Shown: piece by piece, positions 47,022-58,360 of the stretch
Layout of the letters: every line of letters starts with the position of its first letter
How positions within the stretch are numbered: the first letter of the stretch is position 1
NCBI GenBank assembly: GCA_006503535.1
Contig: QYRS01000002.1
Coordinates: 4,836,001 to 4,900,000 of the forward strand
Length of the DNA: 64,000 nt
Direction: 5' to 3'
From: Arthrinium phaeospermum
Lineage: Eukaryota > Ascomycota > Sordariomycetes > Amphisphaeriales > Apiosporaceae
Position numbers and translations under genes: made by a program
Notes under the pieces: model-generated
Told to the model about the DNA's origin: nothing
The model's input: the letters and a program-made list of their open reading frames with translations, nothing else
The model's database searches: none

Positions 47022-48533
47022 ATGACGGATGCAGCCCAGTTCGCCGTAGCTGCTGCCAACACCGCCGCCATGTCGGACGACGAAAACAGCAACGCGGGCG
47101 GCACCGTCTCCAACACGCCCTCGTCGTCGCGGCGCAACCCCGACCGGCGCCCCCCGCTTCAGCTGGAATGCCGCCTACGAGGCCACCTTCTTCCGCTCTC
47201 TCTGCGAGTCTATGCAGCTCGGCTTCAAGGAGAACCACAGCTTCAAGTCGGGCGCTTGGGAACGCGCCGCCATCGCCCTGCGCGACAAGCATGGCGCCTT
47301 CCCTGAGAAATCCCATCTGATCAACAAGGCCGACAATGCGCGAAAGAGGTTCCGCATGTGGCGCGGCCTGCGGGAGGACTCGGACTTCTTGTACAATCCC
47401 AACACGCGCATGGTCACGGCGAGCGAGGAGTCGTGGAAGCGACATTTCGAGGTACGCCACGAGCCCTTATTCAGTCTCTGTATTTCAATATTCGCCTATA
47501 TCGTGGATGGATCCACTATACACAGACTGGATTTGCTCGCAGGAATCCGCGTTGCTAACTTGTTTTTCACCAACAGAAAGAACCACTTTCACGAGCACTA
47601 CGCGGACGGGCTTTCGACCACGAGGAGTTCATGGAGATTCTGTTCCCCGATGTCATCGGCTCTGGCGGCGCGCCTAAAAGGGTCATGAAGGGAAAACGGA
47701 AAGACGGCGATGGCAACACGACATCTGGTTCTGTGGACCTTACTGGCACACCCACCTCGGCCACTGCGGCGACAGGGATTGACCCAAACCTATACTCACA
47801 GACCCCAACACAAACGCCCATCCAGCCACAGCAACCTCAAGTCTCGCAAGTACCAGTACCGACACCAGTCGCCATACAGCCGGCCCAGAGGCCCACGTCC
47901 GCCGTCATACCACCTCGAACATCCATCACTTCCACCAGCGCTCTTACACCCCCGGACGAGAACGTACCGAGCACTGCTGGGACAGCGGCCGCGAATGCTA
48001 AGAAGCGCTCTGCGCCCGAGCCCCCTGGATCAGCACCCTCCGAAAAGCGTCGGGGTCGGCCGTCTAGGTTTTCGGCGAACCTGTACAGCAGCGTGCCCAG
48101 CACCGCGACACCCACAACCACATCCATGTTCGGGCCTCCCTCGCAGCTTACTCCCACGGCTGCTACCGCCTCTGCGACGCCTTCGCTGGGTGCACGATCC
48201 CAGCCCATCCACCCGTCTTTCAACGCTAGCGGCATGATTGAGGATGCAGTGCTCGCCCTGGCCGACGCGCTGCGGAGCAACAATCGGAACAGTCACCCAC
48301 CCAAGTGGTCTGAACAAGCCATGGAGATCTTTTTCCGCGACTTCGCCGACGAAGACCCTGATCTGCAGCTAAAGATCGCGGAGAAGGCACTGACGGATGA
48401 GAACAAGGCCCTCGTCTTCGCCAAGTCGACGCCAGAACTCCGCAGGCATTGGGTAGGCAGGCTCAGGGAGGTGCATATGCGCAACCTTGGAGGCGGCCTG
48501 GGGCTGGGTCGCGTGGGCGAGGAAGCGTCATGA
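47022..48533 (+). CDS. Myb/SANT-like DNA-binding protein, frame broken in a C run
   Basis: Exons 47022-47451 and 47577-48533. The N-terminus is acidic and disordered (MTDAAQFAVAAANTAAMSDD). A Myb/SANT-like DNA-binding domain of the Myb_DNA-bind_3 type follows: FSWNAAYEATFFRSLCESM, FKSGAWERAAIALR, LINKADNARKRFRMWRGL. After the intron comes EFMEILFPDVIG, a long Pro/Thr/Gln-rich region with a KKRSAPEP-type basic motif, and a C-terminal helical part (AVLALADALRSNN; IAEKALTDENKALVFA). The N-terminal frame and the Myb frame differ by one base, and the change falls in the run of six C at 47150-47155. One C fewer would join R-R-P to R-F-S-W. A miscounted homopolymer is likely; a real frameshift would remove the domain. 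Confidence 0.75.
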
Positions 48534-50030
48534 TTGTATGCATGGACACGCCCGTCAGCGATGGTGGACGAAGTCCATACAAAAGTTTTTTTTTAACGCG
48601 TTTTGATTGGAACGAGACAGAAAGGAAGGAAGAAAGGAGTGGAAAGCACATAAGGGCCTTTTCGTAGCACGCGGATAGGCCGTCTTGCGTTTGCTTTTAA
48701 GTACATTATCACATTTCATATATATCCTTCGGCGTCGGCAGGGAGGGAGGTAGGGGGGCCAAGATGAAGGGGATGGATTTGCATACGCTCTCTTTCTCTC
48801 TTCAAGAGCCAAGGGGAGGACCTGCCTTGTGTTTCCTCCGCCGAATAAACAGAAAACATATTGGCCGGTTGGGCGTTAGGGGATGGTTGTGAAGCAGCAG
48901 CAGCAGAGCGACGTAGGCGTCGGCGTGGGCGTCGGTCGCGTTTCGTTTTCTTTTTTTCTTACTGAAGACACGGAGGAGTGATTATTCTTTCTTGTGATTC
49001 TATATTCGACAGCGACATGCGGTAGTGAGATATATGCTTCATGGTTCTATGCCTACGCAGCAGCAAATGGCAAAACCTGTCATTCTCGTACGGAGATGGA
49101 AGTTGATGTTTGGACACTTGATTCTGCGCGCGCCTCACGGCTTCCTTTTGGCTCACATTTGTGAAATGGCATGATGCGTCTGATGTTTCTGAATAAAGGT
49201 GCTCTTGGAACGAGTCGACGTGACGTCTTTCATCTGATTTCCATGTTGTCAATTGCCAGATCTCTAGACGGCAGGTCATGACAAGTCATGCTTATAGGAG
49301 GAACATTGTCTGAGAATGCGCTCGTACGAAGTGGCCATCTCCAAACATAGGATTTACCAGGCTGGCAAAGCTGTGGCAGTTACTGATTTTCAGTTGTACG
49401 ATCTGTTAAGATTAGATCTTCCTTCGTTCTCTCACGATTTTCGGCATGGATAGACGATGATGACCATTGAAGGCATTCTTGTCAGGGGTCGTCCGGTGCT
49501 GTGTGATTGAAGTCGACTGACTCGTCGCTGCTTGTGACTATTGCTGGTGATTGCTACAAATGGGGGATTAGACATTCCGCTCCGAGGAACATCTGTATGA
49601 TCCTGTCGTATCGCTCTCGTTGCCGTACTTAATGGAAGGGCTATCAAGAATATTCCCGAGTTAACCGTAGAAGGAAATCGAGTATGATGGGCGTTTGTTG
49701 GGACTCAGGGGTCTTATGTTGTGACATCTTCTCTTTGTGGTATGAATGATGCTCTCAAACACGTCCAGCATCTTCCTGAATATTCGCAACAGGGAGACTG
49801 CATCGTGCGAAGCTCTACCTAGTCTATATCATGTACAAGGAAAAGCGACGATTGAAAGCATGGTGGCAATCCAGTATGCTCTCGTCGCGCTCGTCCATCT
49901 ATCCTGACAATATTTCAGTCGCCTAAGAGATACCACATCCAACCACCTAATCATTGATGTCGGGTGGCCTGTGCCTTAAGTCTCCTCCTTGCCCAGGCAC
50001 CAGAAACATCGGGTATATCGCACTTCCCCT
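48534..50030. other. Intergenic, 1.5 kb
   Basis: Convergent gap between the Myb-like and amidase genes. No supported gene. Contains T-rich runs (48586, 48945) and a GAAAGGAAGGAAGAAAGG purine tract near 48620, compatible with 3' untranslated sequence. Confidence 0.5.
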
Positions 50031-52478
50031 CTAACCCAGAAACATCCGACTCCCACACCCCACCTCCTTTAGGATTCCCGACTCCTCGAGCTCCCTCAGC
50101 AGCCCCAGCAGGACCTCGTCCATGCCCCGCGGCGCCATGATCGAGATGGCCACCGGCAGTTTCGTGTTGCTGGTGGAATCGGAATCTTCTTCGCCCGTGA
50201 CCCGCGACGCGAAGGGCACCTCGCCCAGCGGCACCGCGATGTCCGGGCACCCGGACGCATAGGCCAGCGAGTAGGCCGAGAAGCCCGTCCAGAACAACAG
50301 CGGCTCGCCGTCGGGGCCGAGGCGGGCACGGGTGGAGGGCTCGTCGCGGTAGGACGGCTGGGCCCAGGTTTGGGGGTACAGCAAGAGGGGAATGATATCA
50401 TCTTCATCTTCTTCTTCAGTATTGCCAGTGGAAGTAGTAGCACCTGTAGAACGATGAGGACCAGGACCAGGCAGAACGACACCATTGATCCAGTCGCCCA
50501 CCACCTTCAGACAGCGCTCCGAATCCCGCATCTCGGAATCACTGACTTGTTGGCCATACTCAAGCCGCTTCCGGGTCGTGGCCTCGATGAAGGGCCGGGC
50601 GTTGTTGTTATGATCCCGCTTGGCGCGGTAGTCGGCAGTGAAGCTCGCGACGGCGGTGCGGGCCAGGTGGCCGTAGACGAGGTTCTCGTAGATGCCTTCC
50701 GTGGCGGTGACGAGATCGTCATGGAAACGGGTGGACAAGTCCCAGAGATCGTACAGGTTCAGCTCCTTGCGCTGGCAATTCAAGTACGCTTCAAGCCGCG
50801 ATACGAAGGCTTCCATGACCTGGCCGGCGGGGGTGGGGGCTTCGGGACCGGTGCCGCCCGCGGAGAAGAACTTGGGCGTGGTGCTGAATAGGTTGGGCTC
50901 GACGGCGTAGAGGAGATTGAAACGCCGACGACGTTGGCGCTGATGGGTGTGGGCCTGGGGAGGGGAGGGCTGATCAGACAACAACATGACCTTGGTCACC
51001 TTTTCTGCCATGGCGGCGGATCGGGCCAAGACACCCGGGGTGTCGAGCAGCGGATTGCACACGAGCATCATGTCGCTCTGGATGCGGCCAGTCGAGGGTC
51101 GGACGCCGTACACTCCGTTCACGGCGGCGGGGTGGCGGATGGAGCCCCCTGTGTCGGTGCCGATGGTGAAGTCGAGCCAGGGGTAGCTGGTGCAGCCGGT
51201 CGCTGAGCCCGAGCTGGAGCCCGAGGGCTTCTGGAAACCGTCGCCTCTTGGGTTGATCGGAGTCGGCTCTTCTATTCTAAAGCGCGAACGAAAATCGGTT
51301 AGTTGGTCTTTCGAAAGAACGAGAGAGATCGTGTGAATCAATTACCTGTCAACCGGGTCCTGCCCGTCGCACCACTGCCCGCACCGCAGCTTTCCGACCA
51401 TGACAGCGCCGGCTTCGATAAGCCGCGCGACGCAGGGGGCCGTCTCCATTCGCGGCGGGTACGTCTCGAGGTAGTCCTTGCTGCCGTTGCTCGTGTGCAA
51501 GCCCGCGACGTCGATGCTGTCCTTGACGCCGAACCGCAAGCCGGCCAGGGGTTTCTTCGTCGCTGCCCGATCTTCACCTAGGTGGTACAGTTTCGACGGG
51601 ATCGATATCCTCTAGGATTCAGATCGTTGTTAGTGTCTAAGTCGTTCTGAGTACTTTCTTCATTGCAAGAGGAAGTCTTCCAGTAGAAGTGAGATGAAAC
51701 AATGACGGCGATGATGGTGACGGATAATGTACATACATCAGAAACCTCCAAACACTGGTACATGTTGCTGCTGTAACCCATCCCAATCGCCATTCCCCCT
51801 ACCGGCAGGGCGCCGCGCACAAAGGCGTTGCTCTTGTCCTCAAAGAGGCGGTACGGGCGATACAGGTTGCCCGTCAAGCAATCAAAGACATAAGGTCCCG
51901 GTGCAAGGGGGGTCGACTGCCCGTGGGCCACATTCAGTGTGTGTCGCGACGCGGTAGTCTCGGCGGGAATCGCGGCCAAGAATGCGTCGATACGAGCTGC
52001 GTCTTCAGGAGTGTAGATAACCACTAGGAAATGATTCTTGGTTAGCCTTCGATCCTTGCACGTGTGCTGAGTGACCTCCCATGAGGAAGAACCAGGGCGG
52101 TTTTGTCGCCGACTTCGATGCGACGACAATGTTCACACCCGCGCCAAAGGCCACTGATATCCCACTCTCACACTCCAAGACTAGCATCACCAGAAACTTA
52201 CATGACAAGAACTCCTCCGACCAGACATCGTCCTCCTTGAACACACGCGCCACCTCTTTGGGATCCTTGGCATCTTTCACCAGGCCCCCAAAGCTCGTCG
52301 CAGGGACATACTGCCGCCCGTCCCGCAACGTAAAGGGCCCAACGGACAGCACCTGCGCGTCGAGCTGCAGCAGGTACTTTTTGCCGCCGATGTTGATGAT
52401 GGTGAGGGCAGAGGAAGGAGGCGGGCCATGCAAGTTCTTCCCCATCTTGCCCTTCGTGGTGGCATGGCTTTTATCCAT
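50031..52478 (-). CDS. Amidase-signature enzyme with Arp1-like N-terminal domain
   Basis: Exons 52478-52202, 52023-51737, 51611-51346 and 51276-50031 give 691 residues. The last 500 residues are an amidase-signature hydrolase with a Ser-cisSer-Lys triad: the lysine in [12 protein letters not shown], the cis-serine in GSSSGSA, and the nucleophile region [18 protein letters not shown]. The first 190 residues ([49 protein letters not shown]) match the N-terminal part found on many fungal amidases that databases label scytalone-dehydratase-like Arp1. The enzyme should hydrolyse an amide or ester; substrate unknown. No signal peptide, so cytosolic. The acceptor at 51277 was chosen over one at 51271 because it keeps frame. 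Confidence 0.88.
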
Positions 52479-52997
52479 CGCCGATGTATCTCTTTTGTCG
52501 ATGTGCAGCCAGCAGTAATGAGACGTGAAGAGTTATGCAGACGATTGGGTGTGAAAGTGAAAAGGATTATTGACAGTGTGAAGGGTTCCTCGATTAAGAC
52601 CAAAAAGAGGATGGTTGATGGTGGGATGGATGCAGCAAGGTTAATGACGTCCGCTATAAGTCGCTATAAGTGCCCGCTAGCAAGCCGGGTGCCGGCGAGC
52701 ATTGAATAAAGAGGGGGGTTTAATTCACACCAATCATTGCTGAAGATCAGGTATTCAATCTCACCCCGCAACCACTAGAATCGGCGCTGAACCATCCAGC
52801 TGGGTGCACATAAGTCAGTTCAGTTGCCAAATTTCAGCGTCAATATCTAAGTACGTGCGTACCAATCCCAAGCAATGTCAGAGTCTTGATCTTCCTGGCA
52901 TACATTTTATCTTTTCTCGTATTTTACGTCTTTATTTACTTCTTATAGCCAATTGCCTAGATGTGACACCATCCTATGCCAAGCCATCCTACCCAGC
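52479..52997. other. Intergenic, 519 bp
   Basis: Holds the amidase promoter and the 3' flank of the TPR gene. CGCTATAAGT is repeated in direct tandem near 52650-52672. No gene seen. Confidence 0.5.
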
Positions 52998-55997
52998 CTA
53001 GAGCTTCAGTCCCTCCATGGCTTCCTCCAGCGTCGTCCATCCCGCATTGCCCTCCCAGTTCTCCTTGCCCTTGCTCATGACACTGCGTACCGCGCTGCGC
53101 GCCTTGCCACGCCACTTTTCCCCGATCGACTCGACCCGGCTTCCCCAGTTCTCGTATGCTGCTACCAGCTCGCTCGTGCGGCTCACCACCGTGTCCCACG
53201 CATCGGCATCGTTGAGCCAGTCGCCCTTGGGCTTGGCGCCGTCCGCGCCTGTGGATGCAGACAGTGCGCTACCGGACCCGGCGCCGGCAGTTGCCGCCCG
53301 CCAGCCCTTCTCTGCAGCGTCAAGGGCGCCCGCGTAGTCGCGACGCCAGGCCCGCAGGCGCGAGATGAGCGCCCACGCTTCCGAGTCGGCCGTGATGAGC
53401 GGCACAATGACGTCTTCGAAGAGCGAGATAACCTTGATCTGGATCGTGCCCCTGGGTGCCACGTAGATACTGCCGCTTTCGCCGCCTGCAGGTTCTTTGC
53501 TGACTTCGCGTACCAGTAGGCTAAGGATCTTGTGATCGAAGGCGTCTTCGGTCTTCCGGATGTCGAGAACGTTGCGGGTACCCAGTACAACATCGTCTAT
53601 CGCCGGAGCTGGTTTCAAGCTGGCAGCAAGAGTCACGACGTTGTCCCAAATGCGCCAATTGGAGTGGGCAGTAGTGGCGCCACGCTTGAAAGCCGATAGA
53701 GAATCCAGGAGCAGATTCCGAGCCGACTTATTGAGATCAGCTGCCCGGGATGTGGAGGGGAATCTCTTCTCCAGGTCCTCCACCTGCGCCGCTGTAGGTT
53801 CTTCGTCATCTTCCGTAGGCTTCTTCTCCGACTTGAGTATTTGGCTTTCCGCAACCACCTCACGATACCAGCTGAGCAAAGCTCCACCCAAGTTGCTCCA
53901 TGTCCGAGCGTCTTCGCCGCCCTCCTCACCGTTACTGGTGTAAATGGCCCTCTGGAAAGCCTCAGCGGCGTCAGGGAAGTGGGCAAGGCGAAGCTCGATA
54001 TCTCCAAGTCGGCTCCAGAGTTCGGGACTCAGTCTGTTGACACCCACTGCGAGACGGTACGACTTCAAAGCTGCCTCCCAGTCTTGCTTCCGTAGCCACA
54101 GCTCGCCCAGCGACTTCTGTGCTCTCGCAAATCGGCGGTTTGATATCTCCCACGCACGCTCGTAATGCGCAGGCTCCTCCTCGAGATCGCCCAAGATGCA
54201 AAACAGCCTCGGCGCATTCGGTGGGGGTGGATCGCGTTCCTCGCCGTAGTAGTCGCTTAATTTCAGATCGTCGGGATTGGCATCGTCTTCTGTGTCCTCG
54301 GCTTGAGCCGCTGCCTTCGTTTCGCCAGTTCGATGGTAGAGTCTCCACCGTACCAAGGCTCGGGCCTTTGCTACTCCACCGTCACCGCGTCCGCTTCCGT
54401 CATCATGAGCCTCACTACTAGCCAGGCAGAGCGCGACCTCGGGCCACATGCGCAAGCGCTTGAAGATCTCCAAGGCTGAAATCAGCGATCCCACAGAAGC
54501 CCAGGCATACCCGAGTTCCGATTCCAAATGCCACCTCGGAGGCGATGACAATGCGTTCACATATCTGAGTCGCTCACGAGCAGGTGCCGACTCGGTATCT
54601 TTAGGGGCTGGTAAGAAAGATGTCGGCTTGTTCTGGTTGGTCTGGGCACGAGCTTGATCGTCTGGTTGAGAGACCTCAATAGCCGGTACTGCTGCATCCC
54701 GGTGAAAGTCTTCGTTGGCGGGAGGCGCGGTGCTAGCATCCGTATCAATAATGACTTGGTCAACGACGGCTTGCATCTGTAAGACACCACGCTCAAGGGT
54801 CCTGCTTCGGTTCAACTCGATTCTGGATCGTACCAGCAGAGCCTGGGTGTAGATTTGCCAATTGGTCGACTTGTCGTTGATCACTCGCTCGGCGAATGGC
54901 AAGATCTCCTCTGCAGTCAGAGAGTCAGAAGGAGAGAATGTGTCCTTCAACATGGCTTCGGTGAGTAGGATGATCTTGTCCTCGGGTTTCAACTGGGGTT
55001 GATCGTCAGGGGCAATCCCCTGTAGAGATTCAGGTAGCTCCGATTTGGTAACATCTTCAACGCCACTGTCCTTAAAGGATATCTTCTCCAGTAGAGTATC
55101 ATCATTGAGAGCCAGCGCTTGTGGCGCTGTCGCTTCTGAAGAAGCCTCTCCATTCGACGCATTGTCATCGGCACTCTTGGCCAATACGACAAGTTGACTG
55201 GTGCTTTTCTCTTGCCACTTTGTTCGTTTTCCGAGGGCGCCGGAGAGAGCATAGGTGAAGCCGCTCTTCTGTACAGCCTGCTGCAGTGCGTCTTTGGCTT
55301 TGGCGTCGTTTCCTAGCATAACATGGGCATTGGACTTTTCGAGCAGAAATTGTGCCTTGATGTCATTGCCTTGCTCGGTTGACGCCAGTACTGTTGTCTC
55401 GGCATCTTCAAGACTCTTCTCGACAAGCTCCTGCAGAGTTGCCACATCGGTGAATCGTCCGGTTTTGGTGAAAAGCGATCCAGGTCCTAAGGATGGCTGA
55501 GAAAGGAGCTTGTAGTGCCAGAGATGGACGCGGAAACGGGTCCAGGCAAGATCACTGTTCAGCGGGACAGCTTCGCCCGATGCCAAAACCCATTTCGCAA
55601 AACAGAATAGTTCGATATGAGGTATGTAAGCATAGACGGAAACACCATCAATGTCTAGCGACCTCAAGCAAACTTTCCTCAAAGCATCGATCGGGCTTTT
55701 TGAAGTTGTTGCTTGCGATGTGGTCTGGTTGTAGGCGTTGACAAATAACGACTCGCATTCTGCAGCCTGAAGCACCGGGCCAGTAACATTGGCCTGTAAG
55801 AACGCGTTCAGAGCAGACGAGCCAATTTCAATTGCCTCCTGCAATGCGCTCTCAGAAACAGACTCGGATTTCTGCGACTCGGTTTCGGCTGAAACGACTT
55901 GCTTCACGAACCGCTCAACCAGAGACTTTGCAACATCGGAGCGGAAGACTGAGAGATACGGCACATCTTCGCTCACTGGGCTGGTCGCAGACGGCAT
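52998..55997 (-). CDS. TTC27/Emw1-like TPR protein
   Basis: A single uninterrupted frame of 999 residues. The C-terminal half is a TPR array: RLFCILGDLEEEPAHYERAW, FARAQKSLGELWLRKQDWEA, LKSYRLAVGVNRLSPELWSR, LGDIELRLAHFPDAAEAFQR and a run with WSNLGGALLSWYR. The following HSNWRIWDNVVTLAASL is characteristic of TTC27 (Emw1 in fission yeast). The N-terminal half is helical with weaker conservation (HIELFCFAKWVLASGEAVPLN). The family is essential or growth-related and linked to cell-wall integrity in fission yeast and to RNA processing in animals; the role here is inferred by homology only. The lack of introns contrasts with most genes in the window. Confidence 0.9.
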   Translation of the reverse strand: MPSATSPVSEDVPYLSVFRSDVAKSLVERFVKQVVSAETESQKSESVSESALQEAIEIGSSALNAFLQANVTGPVLQAAECESLFVNAYNQTTSQATTSKSPIDALRKVCLRSLDIDGVSVYAYIPHIELFCFAKWVLASGEAVPLNSDLAWTRFRVHLWHYKLLSQPSLGPGSLFTKTGRFTDVATLQELVEKSLEDAETTVLASTEQGNDIKAQFLLEKSNAHVMLGNDAKAKDALQQAVQKSGFTYALSGALGKRTKWQEKSTSQLVVLAKSADDNASNGEASSEATAPQALALNDDTLLEKISFKDSGVEDVTKSELPESLQGIAPDDQPQLKPEDKIILLTEAMLKDTFSPSDSLTAEEILPFAERVINDKSTNWQIYTQALLVRSRIELNRSRTLERGVLQMQAVVDQVIIDTDASTAPPANEDFHRDAAVPAIEVSQPDDQARAQTNQNKPTSFLPAPKDTESAPARERLRYVNALSSPPRWHLESELGYAWASVGSLISALEIFKRLRMWPEVALCLASSEAHDDGSGRGDGGVAKARALVRWRLYHRTGETKAAAQAEDTEDDANPDDLKLSDYYGEERDPPPPNAPRLFCILGDLEEEPAHYERAWEISNRRFARAQKSLGELWLRKQDWEAALKSYRLAVGVNRLSPELWSRLGDIELRLAHFPDAAEAFQRAIYTSNGEEGGEDARTWSNLGGALLSWYREVVAESQILKSEKKPTEDDEEPTAAQVEDLEKRFPSTSRAADLNKSARNLLLDSLSAFKRGATTAHSNWRIWDNVVTLAASLKPAPAIDDVVLGTRNVLDIRKTEDAFDHKILSLLVREVSKEPAGGESGSIYVAPRGTIQIKVISLFEDVIVPLITADSEAWALISRLRAWRRDYAGALDAAEKGWRAATAGAGSGSALSASTGADGAKPKGDWLNDADAWDTVVSRTSELVAAYENWGSRVESIGEKWRGKARSAVRSVMSKGKENWEGNAGWTTLEEAMEGLKL

Positions 55998-56579
55998 TGC
56001 GCACGGGATATGAGTGGCACGCCACCAGACCCGCGACGGAAAGACGGAGGCTGCGAGGCCTGACGAGATGGAGGGGCAGTTGTGTTAAACTTCGAATAAT
56101 AAAAAGTCCGGGTCTTGCGTCTGAAGTGCCGTACGGGTATACTGGAAGCGACAAGTGCCTTCGTCTCCGTCTAGCTGAAATGAAATCAATTGGGAATATC
56201 ACAAATTCTAGATTCTTCTCTTAGAAATTCGAGCTGTCGTAGTTCGCCAGGATGTGTCACACTCCAGTGCTCTTCAGTCTTCAGGCGCAATGCAACTTTT
56301 GGTGGGGGAGGGGGAGGGGCACCAAGCTGATAGCGATAGCGATAGCAGCCATGGCCCGTGCACATTGGCCCGATAAGGTGGAATTTTGGCTCCTTTACAG
56401 ACAGGCATGCTACTAGCCTCAACCCCCTGGAATGAGTGAAACCAAGTTTCTGTTCAACTCGAACTATTTTCAATGATTCCTATCACGTTATACTTGTTGT
56501 AGATCTACATGTGTAATATCAACCCCAGGAGCTAGATGCAGAGCTCACTTCTGAATAATGCTTCGTCATTGGTCGACTG
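55998..56579. other. Intergenic, 582 bp
   Basis: Promoter region of the TPR gene. A GGGGGAGGGGGAGGGG run lies near 56302 and a short GATAGC repeat near 56330. No gene seen. Confidence 0.5.
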
Positions 56580-56944
56580 TCACCACTTGTGGGTTTTTGG
56601 TCTGATTCTCAACGTATTTGGGCAGACGTATGCTGTAGGGCCAATCATGTACGCCCTTACATAGCCGTTTTGAGAAGGCTTCTGGTTGCTATTCATGTAT
56701 GGGATCTCTTCTTGAACCATACGGTCTGACCCACAGGCATCGTTGAGGATGTCAAACCCGGTGACCAACGCTTGCGGCGATCTATCATCAAGAAGACTGG
56801 GTTCGGCGTTGTACTGATGTCCGAAGAATATCATGTTTGCCGCTATTTGGTCTGAGAAAGTTATGTGTATTTCAATATACCATGCTTACCTTGTGTAAGC
56901 TCTCGAACCGTCTCATTAGGTGCGATATATGGCGTGTCCCCCAT
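56580..56944 (-). CDS. Hypothetical two-exon small protein or gene remnant
   Basis: Exons 56944-56890 and 56842-56580, with a 47-bp intron carrying GTAAGC and AAATAG signals, join in phase to 105 residues. No signal peptide or transmembrane segment. Segments such as ALVTGFDILNDACGSD, QEEIPYMNSNQKP and GYVRAYMIGPTAYV look like ordinary folded protein rather than chance translation, but I do not recognise the family. It could be the surviving part of a longer enzyme gene, since no counterpart for a complete domain is found around it. Confidence 0.3.
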
Positions 56945-58242
56945 AGCCTGTTATGGTGGACAATCAAGCTTCGGGTTTTGGAGACTTCCAAAGCACGAGT
57001 CTTCGGCTGTTATACACAACGTTGTTTTTCTGAATCCTTCCAGGCAACGTGATGGGAATACTATGGCGACTCTCAGCGTTTGATGGCTCAATCAGTAAAA
57101 AGGAAGCTCCTGATGTCTATAAGGTAGATGAGTCGAGTATGACAAAAGAAGAAGAAAAAATAGATAATGAACCAAAGGGGAAGGAAAACGAAGGAGGAAA
57201 GGAGACTCAGGAAACAAAAAGAAAAGGTAGATAACGTTTTCGAATCTTGGTTTTGCTAAGGTTGGATAGCGTTGCAGGCAGTGGCAGCAGCAGGAGGGCG
57301 GTCATCTGCCAGTGGGCGCACTGCCAGGTGACCCTAATCGCCAGCAGAACAGCCAAAAGAACGTTACGGGTCGTCTTTGTCGTCCATCGCGCCGGATTCG
57401 CTCTGCGGGCACGTCGTTAGCCACTCGGTGGTGGTTACGGTGATTAAGATCACCAACGTCGGTGTTGTTGTTTCCGTTGTCAGTATGTTAGTGAGCGTCA
57501 GGGACTGAATGCATCATGACCGAAATGTGTGGCCCTCAAGCCTCTGGTAAAGACAGAGATTGCTGTGCTAATGCGCATCATAACCGCGATATTAGCGATA
57601 TCTCGCCGTCATTCCCATGATTTGAATCTGCCCATTTTGTACGACGAACCTCTTGCCGGATGACTTCTAGCTTCTTCATGACGTCTGTGTATGCTGCGGA
57701 GGCAGAGGGCTGACAGTTCCAGGGCGTCTTGGCCGCCCATGCGCACCATTCAATAAGGTTGGTTCCAGGTCGGGGTGCGGCAAGTGCGTCGGGGACGCAC
57801 TCGTTTGATGGTGTCTACTGGAGGTATATGAACTGAGTTTCGTTCGATTCCCAACAGCGCTATTGGTGTTCGGTTTTTGACCTCCGTTCTGGTTTGTCAA
57901 AACCTTTCTGTCTGCGAGATGTCTTTGGCGTGATAAGCATGCCTCTGGTCAAGTTTTACAGATGGATGATGAGCCGTTACATCCCGGAACTTCATCTTTC
58001 GCTGCAAAGATTCTACCAGCCTTTATTTGAAGGCCAAATCGGCGACTACAACCTATCATCACTTTTGGCAGTAAGCGCACTCGTAATCTATCAGCAGGGT
58101 GTTCTTGACCTAGCTTCAGCGATCAAGCAGAAGTGTGCTTTTGGGTCAATTACTGTTTCAAGTGATGGAATGGCATCCCCTCTTAGATGCTCTACATATC
58201 TGGATGCAATCAAGATGAAGGTGAGCCTTCCACCTTGGATCG

Positions 58243-58360
58243 GCACAATGAGGCTGGGGTTAAAATTGAAGGTGATGTTGATCTTGGGTCTGAAGCTGAG
58301 TCTAAAGCTAAGCCTGAAGGTGGGCCTGAAGCTGAAGCAGGAGCAGAAGCAGGAGTTTAA
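58243..58360. repeat. Hexamer-based low-complexity repeat
   Basis: Degenerate copies of GAAGCTGA / AAGCCTGAAG / GAAGCAGGAGCA run in a 6-bp rhythm. In one plus frame this gives alternating Leu/Lys, in another a Glu-Ala-Gly-rich acidic stretch that looks more like a true protein linker. The acidic frame stops soon after (58361). Confidence 0.6.

Noticed and set aside
46855..47460. Minus-strand frame of 201 residues over the Myb-like gene
   Set aside because: Opposite the DNA-binding domain, which is strongly protein-like on the plus strand.
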